Source: Mariprofundus sp.
GTDB lineage: Bacteria; Pseudomonadota; Zetaproteobacteria; Mariprofundales; Mariprofundaceae
Direction: 5' to 3'
Length of the DNA stretch: 5,698 bases
Assembly: GCA_030951065.1 (NCBI GenBank)
Contig: JAUZQH010000057.1
Location: forward strand, 1-5,698
Shown: piece after piece, positions 1 through 5,698 of the stretch
Layout: the number at the start of each line of letters is the position of its first letter
Numbering within the stretch: the stretch's first letter is position 1
Notes under the pieces: generated by a model
The model's input: only the letters and a program-made list of their open reading frames with translations
Told to the model about the DNA's origin: nothing
The model's database searches: none
Made by a program: the position numbers and the translations under genes

Positions 1-60
1 GATCGTGGCGATAAACAGCCCGGTATCAAGGGTTCGTTGCCAGATAGTGCGTTGATTCAT
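1..60 (-). CDS. Start of an unidentified gene, cut off by the window edge
   Basis: Reading leftward, an ATG at 60-58 opens a frame that stays open for 20 codons to the window edge and reads MNQRTIWQRTLDTGLFIATI. It starts 19 bases after the stop of the YqhA-like gene on the same strand, which suggests it is the next gene of the same transcript. The visible end is slightly basic and then turns hydrophobic (GLFIATI), as a membrane protein or signal-anchored protein might begin. The Shine-Dalgarno is poor (only TAAG a few bases upstream), so translation may be coupled or the start may be wrong. Twenty residues are too few to assign a family, and no function is proposed. Confidence 0.4.
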   Translation of the reverse strand, partial: MNQRTIWQRTLDTGLFIATI

Positions 61-79
61 TGCTTAGAATTCAGCCGGT

Positions 80-592
80 CTAGTGATTTCTGCCAGCCTT
101 GTGTCCGAAATAAAGCGCCAGAGAAACAAGAAAAATACCACCACCCATATAAAGAATATTGAGAGGGTTATCGAATGTCACATGCAATACATTCTTGAAA
201 AAGGCGACAATAAGAATCATCAGAATCACTTTTCCCAAGCGATCTTTCAGGTCATCCAGGCTTTCGATTTGCAAGAGCTTACCGGCCGCAGGATTGTCAC
301 GGGCACATTCAAGCGAGTCGATATGCAGTTCATATACCCCAAGACCAAAAATCAGTAAAACCATGGCCAGTAGAAAATCGTCCACTGCAGTAATCACATG
401 ACTCACCACCATGGTATGGAAACCCGGCTGCTCATGGCCAAGGACATACACATTTACAAACTCGATCAGCAGCTTACCCATATCAATGGCTGAGAGCGTA
501 AACAGCAGCGCCATGCCGACAATACAGGACCAGACCGCCAGCAGTGTCATATAACGCGAGTTCCACAGAAGTTTTTCAAAAAATGATTTCAT
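80..592 (-). CDS. UPF0114 / YqhA family inner-membrane protein
   Basis: A 170-residue protein with about four membrane segments (roughly residues 15-37, 60-87, 119-138 and 144-163). Features shared with E. coli YqhA (UPF0114, usually about 165 residues) are an N-terminal aromatic/basic end with SRY at 12-14, VDDFLL at 70-75 leading into FGLGVYEL at 82-89, and a conserved SLDDLKDRLGKV segment at 111-122 before the third helix. It should sit in the cytoplasmic membrane. The molecular function of the family is not established. The ATG at 592 is supported by GAGGGG (599-604), six bases upstream. It follows the YciO-like gene by 92 bases on the same strand and precedes another leftward start by 19 bases, consistent with an operon. 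The length is normal and no damage is visible. Family assignment is confident; any role is unknown. Confidence 0.9.
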   Translation of the reverse strand: MKSFFEKLLWNSRYMTLLAVWSCIVGMALLFTLSAIDMGKLLIEFVNVYVLGHEQPGFHTMVVSHVITAVDDFLLAMVLLIFGLGVYELHIDSLECARDNPAAGKLLQIESLDDLKDRLGKVILMILIVAFFKNVLHVTFDNPLNILYMGGGIFLVSLALYFGHKAGRNH

Positions 593-647
593 AGTTTTCC
601 CCTCTAATATTTTTCCGTAAATCTAGTTCATTGTTCATGAATCACCC

Positions 648-664
648 GCTGGATTGATACCAGC
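648..664 (-). other. Small hairpin between the YciO-like and YqhA-like genes
   Basis: GCTGG (648-652) and CCAGC (660-664) can form a five-pair stem with a seven-base loop in the 92-base gap. No run of U follows on the minus strand, so it is not a convincing intrinsic terminator. It may be a weak mRNA structure or chance. Confidence 0.25.
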
Positions 665-684
665 CCATTCGCCCGAATGCAGTG

Positions 685-1302
685 CTAGGCAGGCCAATCC
701 CCTGCTCCCTGGCGCAACATCAGAGGCTCATGCTCACATAAGTCCACCACTGTAGTCGGCGTCATGCCGCCCCATCCCACATCCAGCACTGCACATGACA
801 GATGTTTTAAACGCGGAACAAATTCATCGGGATCGAAAGCAGGACAGTCATCCCCCGGAAACTGCAGTGTCGTACTCAGCAATATTTCCCCGCACGCTTC
901 CAACAACAAATGGCAAACCGGATGATCCGGAATACGAACACCAACATCGCGGCGTTTGCCAAATATGCGACGCGGCAGCGACGAACATGCCGGCAGGATA
1001 AACGTATAAGCGCCCGGCAAACATCGCTTCACAATTCGATGGGCCCGGTTATCCATGCGCACACAGGTTGCTGCCTGTGACAGGTCAGCACAAACCACTG
1101 CCCACAAATGCGAATCATCCAGTTGCCGCAATTTGAGTATGTCGGCTATCGCATCTGTTGCCTGTGGTCGGCACATCAACACATAGGAAGTATCCGTTGG
1201 CACCACAACAAACAACCCGTCCCGTAACAGTTCCGCAGCCCGGCGAATCTGTCTGATCTGGGGGCGTTCGGGATGCAGGCGCAGATGTTCAAATCGATGC
1301 AA
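685..1302 (-). CDS. YciO-type protein of the Sua5/YrdC/TsaC (threonylcarbamoyl-AMP synthase) fold
   Basis: A 205-residue protein matching the YciO branch of the YrdC fold. Landmarks are PTDTSYVL (35-42), KLRQL (57-61, the K-x-R nucleotide/phosphate contact region of the fold), PGAYTFIL (96-103), VGVRIPDHP (120-128), LSTTLQ (142-147), PTTVVDL (182-188) and a C-terminal RQGAG (197-201). In TsaC/TsaC2 enzymes this fold makes L-threonylcarbamoyl-AMP from threonine, bicarbonate and ATP for the t6A37 modification of ANN-decoding tRNAs. YciO proteins are paralogues whose cellular role is less certain, and here the usual SxN motif of TsaC reads STT. The start is TTG at 1302, chosen because AAGGAGGGG (1311-1319) lies just upstream and the next residues align with known YciO N-termini. 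It lies 133 bases after the AsmA-like gene on the same strand. It probably is not the only TsaC-like protein of the cell, but that cannot be seen here. Confidence 0.9.
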   Translation of the reverse strand: MHRFEHLRLHPERPQIRQIRRAAELLRDGLFVVVPTDTSYVLMCRPQATDAIADILKLRQLDDSHLWAVVCADLSQAATCVRMDNRAHRIVKRCLPGAYTFILPACSSLPRRIFGKRRDVGVRIPDHPVCHLLLEACGEILLSTTLQFPGDDCPAFDPDEFVPRLKHLSCAVLDVGWGGMTPTTVVDLCEHEPLMLRQGAGDWPA

Positions 1303-1366
1303 GTTTTATTCCCCTCCTTCAGATTTAAAGATGCGCTGAAAAGTCAGAACATCTGTTCAGGCCCTG

Positions 1367-1396
1367 GCAAAGGAAAAAACACGCTTTTACCTTTGC
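1367..1396 (-). other. Imperfect hairpin between the AsmA-like and YciO-like genes
   Basis: In the leftward transcript GCAAAGG (1396-1390) can pair with CCTTTGC (1373-1367), extended by AAAA against TTTT inside the stem. The bases after the stem are CAGGGCC rather than a U-tract, so this is at best a weak or factor-assisted stop or an mRNA processing/stability structure. The rest of the 133-base gap (1303-1435) shows only the Shine-Dalgarno of the next gene. Confidence 0.3.
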
Positions 1397-1435
1397 AAGC
1401 TGAAAAGCTACATGAGCACAGTTTCAGAGTACGCT

Positions 1436-3742
1436 TTAAAACCCCGGAATCATGCCCCCAAGTCCCTTGAGAGGATTCTGCTGCGAAGGGCCGGGCTGAG
1501 CCGGCTTAATCTGTGCCCCACCCGGTTTGGCTGGCGCGCTGCCTTTTGCACCACCGCCCAGAAGCTTGCCCAGGCTACCGCCAATTTTACCCTTGTTTAA
1601 CAAGGCCGGTGCGTTATTGATTAGTGTTTTGGCATTGATTTCCGGCCTGATTTTCGGCGAATCAAAGGATCCGGTAATGCGCAGTGGCACTGACAGCCCC
1701 CTGGGAAGAATCGAACCGCCCTGACCTTTCAGCGTGCCAACCACGCGTGGTGTCACAAGATAATTCATTGTCTTGTTCACCAGATTTGCCGTACCTTTAC
1801 CTGTCACACGTAACAATGGAGAGGCCATGAACAAATCCTGATTATCTACCACGCCGTTCCTGATTTTGAAGCTGCCGGACAGCCTGGCAAAATCCGTCTC
1901 CTGTGGCCCCTGCTTGTAGGCCGTCGGATTGCTGAACTTGCGTAGTGCTCCGGCGATATCAAAACCCTTGAGCTTACCATCCTTGAACAACACATTACCG
2001 CGTCCATTGAGTGTTTTCACCGCGGCCTGCGTCAATCCGGTTGCCCGGAGACTGGTATCCATGGACATGGTTCCGGTCAACTTATCCGTATTGGCCAGTG
2101 CCTTGAGCAACGGGCCGGCCTGCACACCGGTGACATGCACCGACTCTTTCCATCGAACCGGGTAAGATGCCACATTAAGACTGGCTTTTTCAGTGACTTT
2201 ACCGCCGGCAAGGTTGAAGCTGAGCGGATTTAAATCAAAGCGCCCCTTCGAACCATTGATGGTTGCTGCAAAGTTTCTCATCTGCAGACCACGCATAAAC
2301 AGCGTTCCCACCTTCAGCTTCGAGGTCACGGTCCAGCTTTTCAGGAAACGCAAATCAGGCTCTGCCTCAGCTGCTTGAGCGGCAATAGCTTCACTGATAA
2401 TCGAAAACCTTTGGCTTATTGCAGCCTGCTGTTCCTGTTTACCCTGCGGCAACCATGGATCGAGATGCAACTGCTTGGCCGACATACGCAGGCGAACATC
2501 CGGCCCTTTAAATACCACTGCACCCGTTGCCTGTAACAGATCATCATCAAGCATGATTTGCAAATCCCGAATATTCATTTGTTTGCTGCCACCCACAACC
2601 AACGTCTTGAATGTCAGCTGTTTCCACGGTGCCGGATGACCGGCATACATGGCATTCAGATTCGGCACAAAAGCAGCCAGCCAGGTCCGGGTAATGGGCT
2701 GGCTTTCAATATGCAGTTTCAATGACGGATTTGTTGTCAGCTTCTGCACACTCCCTCTGATATCAATCAGTTTTTTTCCATCAACAGCCAGTGATGCCCT
2801 GCTCACTTTCAGCTGATCCGCCTTCGGCATTTCAATGTTCCAGCTCAGGGCAAGTGAATGCGCCGCTTTCAGTTGCAATTCACCTTCTCCCAGCCGGATA
2901 CCATCCGGTCGTTGTTCCATTTGAGCTGAAATACCGACTGAAGCCTTGCCAATATCACCCAATTGCTCCGGCCAGCCGGAAATCATATTCCGGAATGGTT
3001 GCAGACGGATATTCTCCGCTTTAAAATGCCCCTGCACCGGCAGCGATACGGGATCGAGTCTGGCAAGATCTCCCAGTGGGCCAATGTTTGCATCCAGCTC
3101 AAAGGCGTTTCCTGACAGTTTTCCTGACACTTGCACGGAAACCGGTCGTTTCAACTGGACATCCTGCAGAGCCACGTTCAGTTCAGACAATACAACAGGC
3201 TTTGCCTTCGCATCCACCCATGTGATCTCACCATCCGTGAGACTCAGCGACTCTGCCTGCAAGGCGGCCAGTGCCGGGGCGGCAGGTGAAGATTGAGAAG
3301 GCTGCGCAGCACCGGATGCCTGCGCATTATTTCCATTATCGGACGCAACAAGGTCACCCCAGTTGGTTTCGCCATTACTGCGCCGTTCCAGGTAGATTAC
3401 CGGTGTTACCACTTCAAAGTGTTTGATTTCGACGTTTTTGGAGAACAATGGCAGCAGGGCCAGTTTCACATGCAGTCGTTTGACGCTCAGGAAATCGCGT
3501 TTGGCATAGCCGGGTCGATTGGCCAGATGCACATCGTCCAGCTCAACACCCACCCAGGGAAATAGTGAAGCTTTCATATTGCCGATTTTCAATTGCCGCC
3601 CTGTTGCATCCTCAACAGTCTGTTCAATCTGGCTTTTGTAAACATTCACATCAATAAAAAATGGTGCGGCAAGCAGGGCAACGATAACCAGCCCTACAAT
3701 GATTAAACTGTAACGTACTGTTTTGGCAATACCTTTGGACAT
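1436..3742 (-). CDS. AsmA family protein (envelope, single N-terminal membrane anchor)
   Basis: A 768-residue AsmA-family protein. It starts with a short basic end and one membrane helix (about residues 9-30), followed by the family signature region: DVNVYKSQIEQTVEDATGR at 31-49, then SLFPWVGVELDDVHLAN at 59-75. The central part is rich in beta-strand-like alternation, as expected for the long periplasmic lipid-groove fold of AsmA/TamB/YhdP relatives. A later conserved block has LTGT (555-558), FKDGKLKGFDIAGALRKF (586-603) and VPLRITGSF (684-692). Two low-complexity segments stand out: an Asn/Ala/Ser/Pro linker at about 134-160 and a Gly/Pro/Lys tail at about 716-768. Family members influence outer-membrane assembly and glycerophospholipid movement between membranes; the cargo here is inferred, not shown. 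The frame is open back to 3808, but ATG 3742 is preferred because AAAGGAG lies five bases upstream. It is 79 bases downstream of the HAD gene. Confidence 0.93.
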   Translation of the reverse strand: MSKGIAKTVRYSLIIVGLVIVALLAAPFFIDVNVYKSQIEQTVEDATGRQLKIGNMKASLFPWVGVELDDVHLANRPGYAKRDFLSVKRLHVKLALLPLFSKNVEIKHFEVVTPVIYLERRSNGETNWGDLVASDNGNNAQASGAAQPSQSSPAAPALAALQAESLSLTDGEITWVDAKAKPVVLSELNVALQDVQLKRPVSVQVSGKLSGNAFELDANIGPLGDLARLDPVSLPVQGHFKAENIRLQPFRNMISGWPEQLGDIGKASVGISAQMEQRPDGIRLGEGELQLKAAHSLALSWNIEMPKADQLKVSRASLAVDGKKLIDIRGSVQKLTTNPSLKLHIESQPITRTWLAAFVPNLNAMYAGHPAPWKQLTFKTLVVGGSKQMNIRDLQIMLDDDLLQATGAVVFKGPDVRLRMSAKQLHLDPWLPQGKQEQQAAISQRFSIISEAIAAQAAEAEPDLRFLKSWTVTSKLKVGTLFMRGLQMRNFAATINGSKGRFDLNPLSFNLAGGKVTEKASLNVASYPVRWKESVHVTGVQAGPLLKALANTDKLTGTMSMDTSLRATGLTQAAVKTLNGRGNVLFKDGKLKGFDIAGALRKFSNPTAYKQGPQETDFARLSGSFKIRNGVVDNQDLFMASPLLRVTGKGTANLVNKTMNYLVTPRVVGTLKGQGGSILPRGLSVPLRITGSFDSPKIRPEINAKTLINNAPALLNKGKIGGSLGKLLGGGAKGSAPAKPGGAQIKPAQPGPSQQNPLKGLGGMIPGF

Positions 3743-3747
3743 AAAAA

Positions 3748-3754
3748 CTCCTTT
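3748..3754 (-). promoter_or_regulatory. Ribosome binding site deciding the AsmA start
   Basis: On the minus strand AAAGGAG is followed by TTTTT and the ATG at 3742. The alternative upstream starts at 3763 (ATG) and 3808 have no comparable site, and the residues they would add precede the typical basic end and anchor helix. Confidence 0.85.
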
Positions 3755-3821
3755 CGAATGCATCCTTCGCCCAGCCTTGGCAAGCTGACGAACAAGGACG
3801 GAATACAACTGCTATCGTGGA

Positions 3822-4499
3822 TTATAGCACCTGATCTGGCAAGCGGGGAAAATACGCCAGCAATTCGGCAAAATCGTTCACGACCCTTCGAGCTCCCGCT
3901 TGTAAGAGCTCATCGGAAGAAGCAACACCAAACGACACTCCCAAAGCCTCGACTTCGGCGGCAACAGCCATCTGCATGTCAAAACAGGCATCGCCCACCA
4001 CCCATGTCCGATCTGCCGGAACCCCCAGCTCCAGCATGCATTCCAGCACCATCGCCGGATGTGGTTTGGAATGGGTGCAATCAGCTGTTCGCCACACATA
4101 AAAAAGATCGCCCAACTCAAATGATTCCAGTACTCGCAACAGGCCGGGTCTGGACTTTCCTGTCACTACCCCAAGCCAGTAACCGCGGGAGCGCAGCACT
4201 TCCAGCGTCTCTTTCACATCCGGAAACAGATCAATGCTCTCTTCAGCCAGACGATAATTATCACGATACGCCTGCGTAATATGTTGATACAGAGGAGCAT
4301 CAATTTGTAAACTCTCATCCATCAAACCCGTTATCGCTCTGCTCAAAGACAAACCGATAACCTCTCGAACCGCATCGGCAGCGGGTTCCGGCAATCCGGC
4401 AGCTGCGAATGCATGCTGCATGGAACGCACGATGGCACCATGCGAATCGGTCAGCGTGCCATCGCAATCAAATAATATCAGTGAAGGTCTGCTGGAAAT
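3822..4499 (-). CDS. HAD-IA family phosphatase, phosphoglycolate-phosphatase-like
   Basis: Counted from the ATT at 4499, a 225-residue cytoplasmic HAD hydrolase with all four catalytic motifs. Motif I is DCDGTLTDS (nucleophile D11, acid D13), motif II VVTGK (T113), motif III Lys K145 in SKPHP, and motif IV VGDACFD (D170, D174). An alpha-helical cap lies between motifs I and II, including VIGLSLSRAI. This is subfamily IA, near Gph/PpaX and the HAD proteins often encoded beside rluC in gammaproteobacteria; the substrate is likely a small phosphomonoester but cannot be named. It is probably the first gene of the leftward operon. The frame extends to a TTG at 4577, but that codon lies in the -35 box of a good promoter, and a GTG at 4562 lies inside the spacer. 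Downstream of the predicted transcript start there is no in-frame ATG, GTG or TTG before motif I. ATT 4499 has AAGGA eight bases upstream. Function class is confident; the start is an inference. Confidence 0.85.
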   Translation of the reverse strand: MSSRPSLILFDCDGTLTDSHGAIVRSMQHAFAAAGLPEPAADAVREVIGLSLSRAITGLMDESLQIDAPLYQHITQAYRDNYRLAEESIDLFPDVKETLEVLRSRGYWLGVVTGKSRPGLLRVLESFELGDLFYVWRTADCTHSKPHPAMVLECMLELGVPADRTWVVGDACFDMQMAVAAEVEALGVSFGVASSDELLQAGARRVVNDFAELLAYFPRLPDQVL

Positions 4500-4507
4500 A
4501 AGGCTTA

Positions 4508-4512
4508 TCCTT
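4508..4512 (-). promoter_or_regulatory. Shine-Dalgarno for a probable ATT start of the HAD gene
   Basis: AAGGA on the minus strand is separated by eight bases from ATT at 4499-4497, which would give an N-terminus of (M)SSRPSLILFDCDGT, the usual distance from start to motif I in this family. No standard start codon is available between the predicted transcript start (about 4543) and motif I. Confidence 0.55.
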
Positions 4513-4549
4513 GTGAGAAAGAAATCAGTGCTGCAGGCACAGGCACGGG

Positions 4550-4577
4550 ATTGTAAATTCACCCCGACTATGGTCAA
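4550..4577 (-). promoter_or_regulatory. Sigma70-type promoter for the leftward operon
   Basis: On the minus strand TTGACC (4577-4572, five of six matches to the -35 consensus) is followed by a 16-base spacer and TACAAT (4555-4550, five of six to the -10 consensus). The predicted transcript start is near 4543, giving an untranslated leader of about 45 bases to the ATT at 4499. Confidence 0.7.
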
Positions 4578-4583
4578 TATCGA

Positions 4584-4637
4584 GTAAAAAATATATTGCT
4601 TTCAGGCTGTTGACACGGACGAAGCTGCCCCTATAGT
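4584..4637 (+). promoter_or_regulatory. Promoter of the initiator tRNA gene, with AT-rich upstream tract
   Basis: TTGACA (4610-4615, perfect) and TATAGT (4632-4637) are separated by 16 bases. The AT-rich stretch at 4584-4604 lies where an UP element would bind RNA polymerase alpha subunits. A GC-rich discriminator (about 4639-4647) follows the -10, as in stable-RNA promoters under stringent (ppGpp) control. The predicted start near 4644 leaves a short leader before the tRNA. Confidence 0.85.
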
Positions 4638-4650
4638 TCGGCCTCCCTGA

Positions 4651-4725
<75 letters not shown>

Positions 4726-4730
4726 AACAT

Positions 4731-4769
4731 AAGGCCTTGAAAAACATTGAGTTTTTCAAGGCCTTTTTT
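4731..4769 (+). terminator. Strong intrinsic terminator of the tRNA gene
   Basis: AAGGCCTTGAAAAAC (4731-4745) pairs perfectly over 15 bases with 4751-4765 around the five-base loop ATTGA, and six T (4764-4769) end the structure. It starts six bases after the CCA end of the tRNA. Confidence 0.93.
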
Positions 4770-4783
4770 CTTGCCATAATTCC

Positions 4784-4891
4784 TGTGCCCAAAGCTCTGT
4801 GCCCACCCTGTGCCCATATTGTGCCCATGAAAATCAGCACTTTAAAATTTCACCCGGCAAAACAACTGGTTGTGAAATTTATTTGTGCCCA
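4784..4891. repeat. Five direct copies of TGTGCCCA downstream of the tRNA gene
   Basis: TGTGCCCA occurs at 4784-4791, 4798-4805, 4809-4816, 4820-4827 and 4884-4891. The first four starts are 14, 11 and 11 bases apart, close to one DNA turn for the last two steps; the fifth lies 64 bases further on. They sit in the gene-free gap between the tRNA terminator and the recombinase gene, where arm-type sites for a tyrosine recombinase or its directionality factor are expected. The binding role is inferred from position and spacing. Confidence 0.75.
4845..4880. repeat. AT-rich inverted repeat
   Basis: AAATTTCAC (4845-4853) and GTGAAATTT (4872-4880) are perfect inverted copies of nine bases around an 18-base centre. 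The centre partly holds a second short palindrome, ACAAC-TG-GTTGT (4862-4873). No U-tract follows in either direction. It could be a protein-binding site near an attachment region or a weak stop for the leftward recombinase gene. Confidence 0.4.
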
Positions 4892-4963
4892 TATCAAAAT
4901 CACTTTTTGAACAGAATTGAACCGATGGTCAACCCAAACAGGCAGCTTGTGGAGCCTCAATCA

Positions 4964-5632
4964 TCAGGAGTCGAATGACCATCGGGCATCATTAATACGC
5001 CCGATGCGCTGATCCAGATAATATCGCTGAATCCATGTTATCGAGTTAAAATAATTCTCAATGGTCGTAAAGCGACTTGCATGACCAAGGAGTTTTGAAA
5101 TTGGAATCAGGTCGGTTGATGTCGCCTGGCATTGCCCGTGCTGCCGCCATGATGATAGCCATGGCATTCCCCCAATAATCAATGCCAGCTTTTCCATCAT
5201 CTCCTCCTGAAATAAATGTGCACCTGGATCAAGGTCATGTACAACTTCACCGGAGAGAAAATCATTATAGAATTTTGAATCTACCAGCATGAAATATCGA
5301 CATAACTGAATTGATGCGAACCCATGGCGCAACCCGTGCAGTTTTTGCACAGTGGCTCCCCTTGAGGCCAATAGTCGGCCCACACGTTTACTGAGTGTAT
5401 CATTTTTCAGTTGATAACCATCACCATCGTGAATGATAAATTCATATCCATCCGACTTATTATCAGCAATAACAGATAGAATTTCCTTGTAGTATGGCTG
5501 CGGTATCAACCATCCCCAGGGAAGCGTTCGCCGGCTGGAATCCAACTTACTACGCCTAATGACCAATCGAGATGAGGCTTGAAAATCATTAAGGGCCAAG
5601 TGGCAAATCTCTTCACATCTCAACCCGCAATA
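4964..5632 (-). pseudogene. Tyrosine recombinase (integrase), N-terminally truncated remnant
   Basis: The frame carries a tyrosine-recombinase catalytic domain. Counting R-C-E-E from residue 2 of a start at 5623, the catalytic set is R2 (in GLRCEEICHL), K26 (RRSK), H96-x-x-R99 (HGLRH), H181 (LLGHAS) and Tyr nucleophile Y191 (ENY). Such enzymes integrate or excise mobile DNA, commonly at tRNA genes. The N-terminal SAM-like DNA-binding domain and the first catalytic helix are absent: upstream of YCGLR the frame enters a 17-base tandem repeat and then stops at 5665-5663. TTG 5623 is only a frame start, not a believable gene start, since it lies within the conserved GLR motif. R99 to H181 is 82 residues, against about 23 in XerD, so a large insertion is present. 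The gene points towards the tRNA, 238 bases from it, and its base composition looks more AT-rich than the genes to the left. It is probably non-functional here unless rearranged DNA lies beyond the window. Confidence 0.8.
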
Positions 5633-5666
5633 AAAGAGAAAGGGGTCAGAAAGAGAAAGGGGTCAG
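5633..5666. repeat. Perfect 17-base tandem duplication interrupting the recombinase
   Basis: AAAGAGAAAGGGGTCAG occurs at 5633-5649 and again immediately at 5650-5666 without mismatch. The unit contains GGGGTCAG, a sequence often seen at ends of REP/RAYT-type (Y1 transposase) elements; that link is recalled, not tested. The recombinase homology ends where the first copy begins. Confidence 0.8.
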
Positions 5667-5698
5667 GGCTTGATTGGCTAAAAACTCCGGGGGGGGGC
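5667..5698. other. Unassigned tail ending in nine G
   Basis: The last 32 bases have no recognisable coding content. They include GGCTTGATTGGC directly after the tandem repeat and finish with CC, nine G and one C. The G-run at the very edge may mark a poor assembly end or a true homopolymer within a mobile-element end. Confidence 0.4.

Noticed and set aside
1..4. GATC at the first position, as in a clone junction
   Set aside because: A four-base match is expected often by chance, and nothing else suggests vector or cloning sequence.
1347..1358. GAAC-ATCT-GTTC, matching the Gram-positive LexA/DinR box
   Set aside because: A single short match in an mRNA leader between co-oriented genes, with no promoter beside it and in a likely proteobacterium where the usual box differs.
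3758..4279. Rightward open frame of 173 codons
   Set aside because: It is antisense to the HAD phosphatase, whose motifs are intact, and its product is a proline/serine-rich shadow without recognisable features.
4500..4577. Extending the HAD protein to the TTG at 4577
   Set aside because: The codon is part of the -35 box, there is no Shine-Dalgarno, and the 26 extra residues are Cys-rich and unlike HAD N-termini.
4980..5006. Inverted repeat CATCGGGC / GCCCGATG
   Set aside because: It lies inside the recombinase coding frame near its C-terminus, has no U-tract, and is explained well enough by coding sequence.

Overview
The window looks like a proteobacterial chromosome segment. The support is an initiator tRNA with encoded CCA, Shine-Dalgarno sites of the GGAG type, sigma70-type promoters, and an AsmA / YciO-like / YqhA-like gene set typical of Gram-negative cells. 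A gamma- or zeta-proteobacterium would fit, but the sequence alone does not settle the lineage.

Positions 1-4577 hold a leftward (minus-strand) gene train, in transcription order: a HAD phosphatase of the phosphoglycolate-phosphatase type (3822-4499), an AsmA-family envelope protein (1436-3742), a YciO-type threonylcarbamoyl-AMP synthase homologue (685-1302), a four-helix UPF0114/YqhA membrane protein (80-592), and the first 20 codons of another gene leaving the window at position 1. Gaps are 79, 133, 92 and 19 bases. No convincing terminator lies between the genes, so one transcript from a promoter near 4550-4577 could cover them, although internal promoters cannot be excluded. The products share no obvious single pathway.

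Positions 4572-4770 hold two back-to-back promoters, the rightward initiator tRNA(fMet) gene (4651-4725) and its strong intrinsic terminator (4731-4769). The promoter for the HAD gene overlaps its longest open frame. This rules out the upstream TTG and GTG starts and leaves an ATT codon with a well-spaced Shine-Dalgarno as the best start.

Positions 4770-5698 look like the edge of an integrated element. There are five copies of TGTGCCCA, three of them about one helical turn apart, then an AT-rich inverted repeat. After these comes a tyrosine recombinase catalytic domain (4964-about 5632, minus strand) that has lost its N-terminal part. The break coincides with a perfect 17-base tandem duplication containing GGGGTCAG and a final run of nine G, which may be another mobile-element end and possibly a contig end. 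I see no defence system, CRISPR array or complete mobile element. The most interesting points are the non-canonical start next to the initiator tRNA gene, the phased repeats, and the unusual spacing inside the recombinase.
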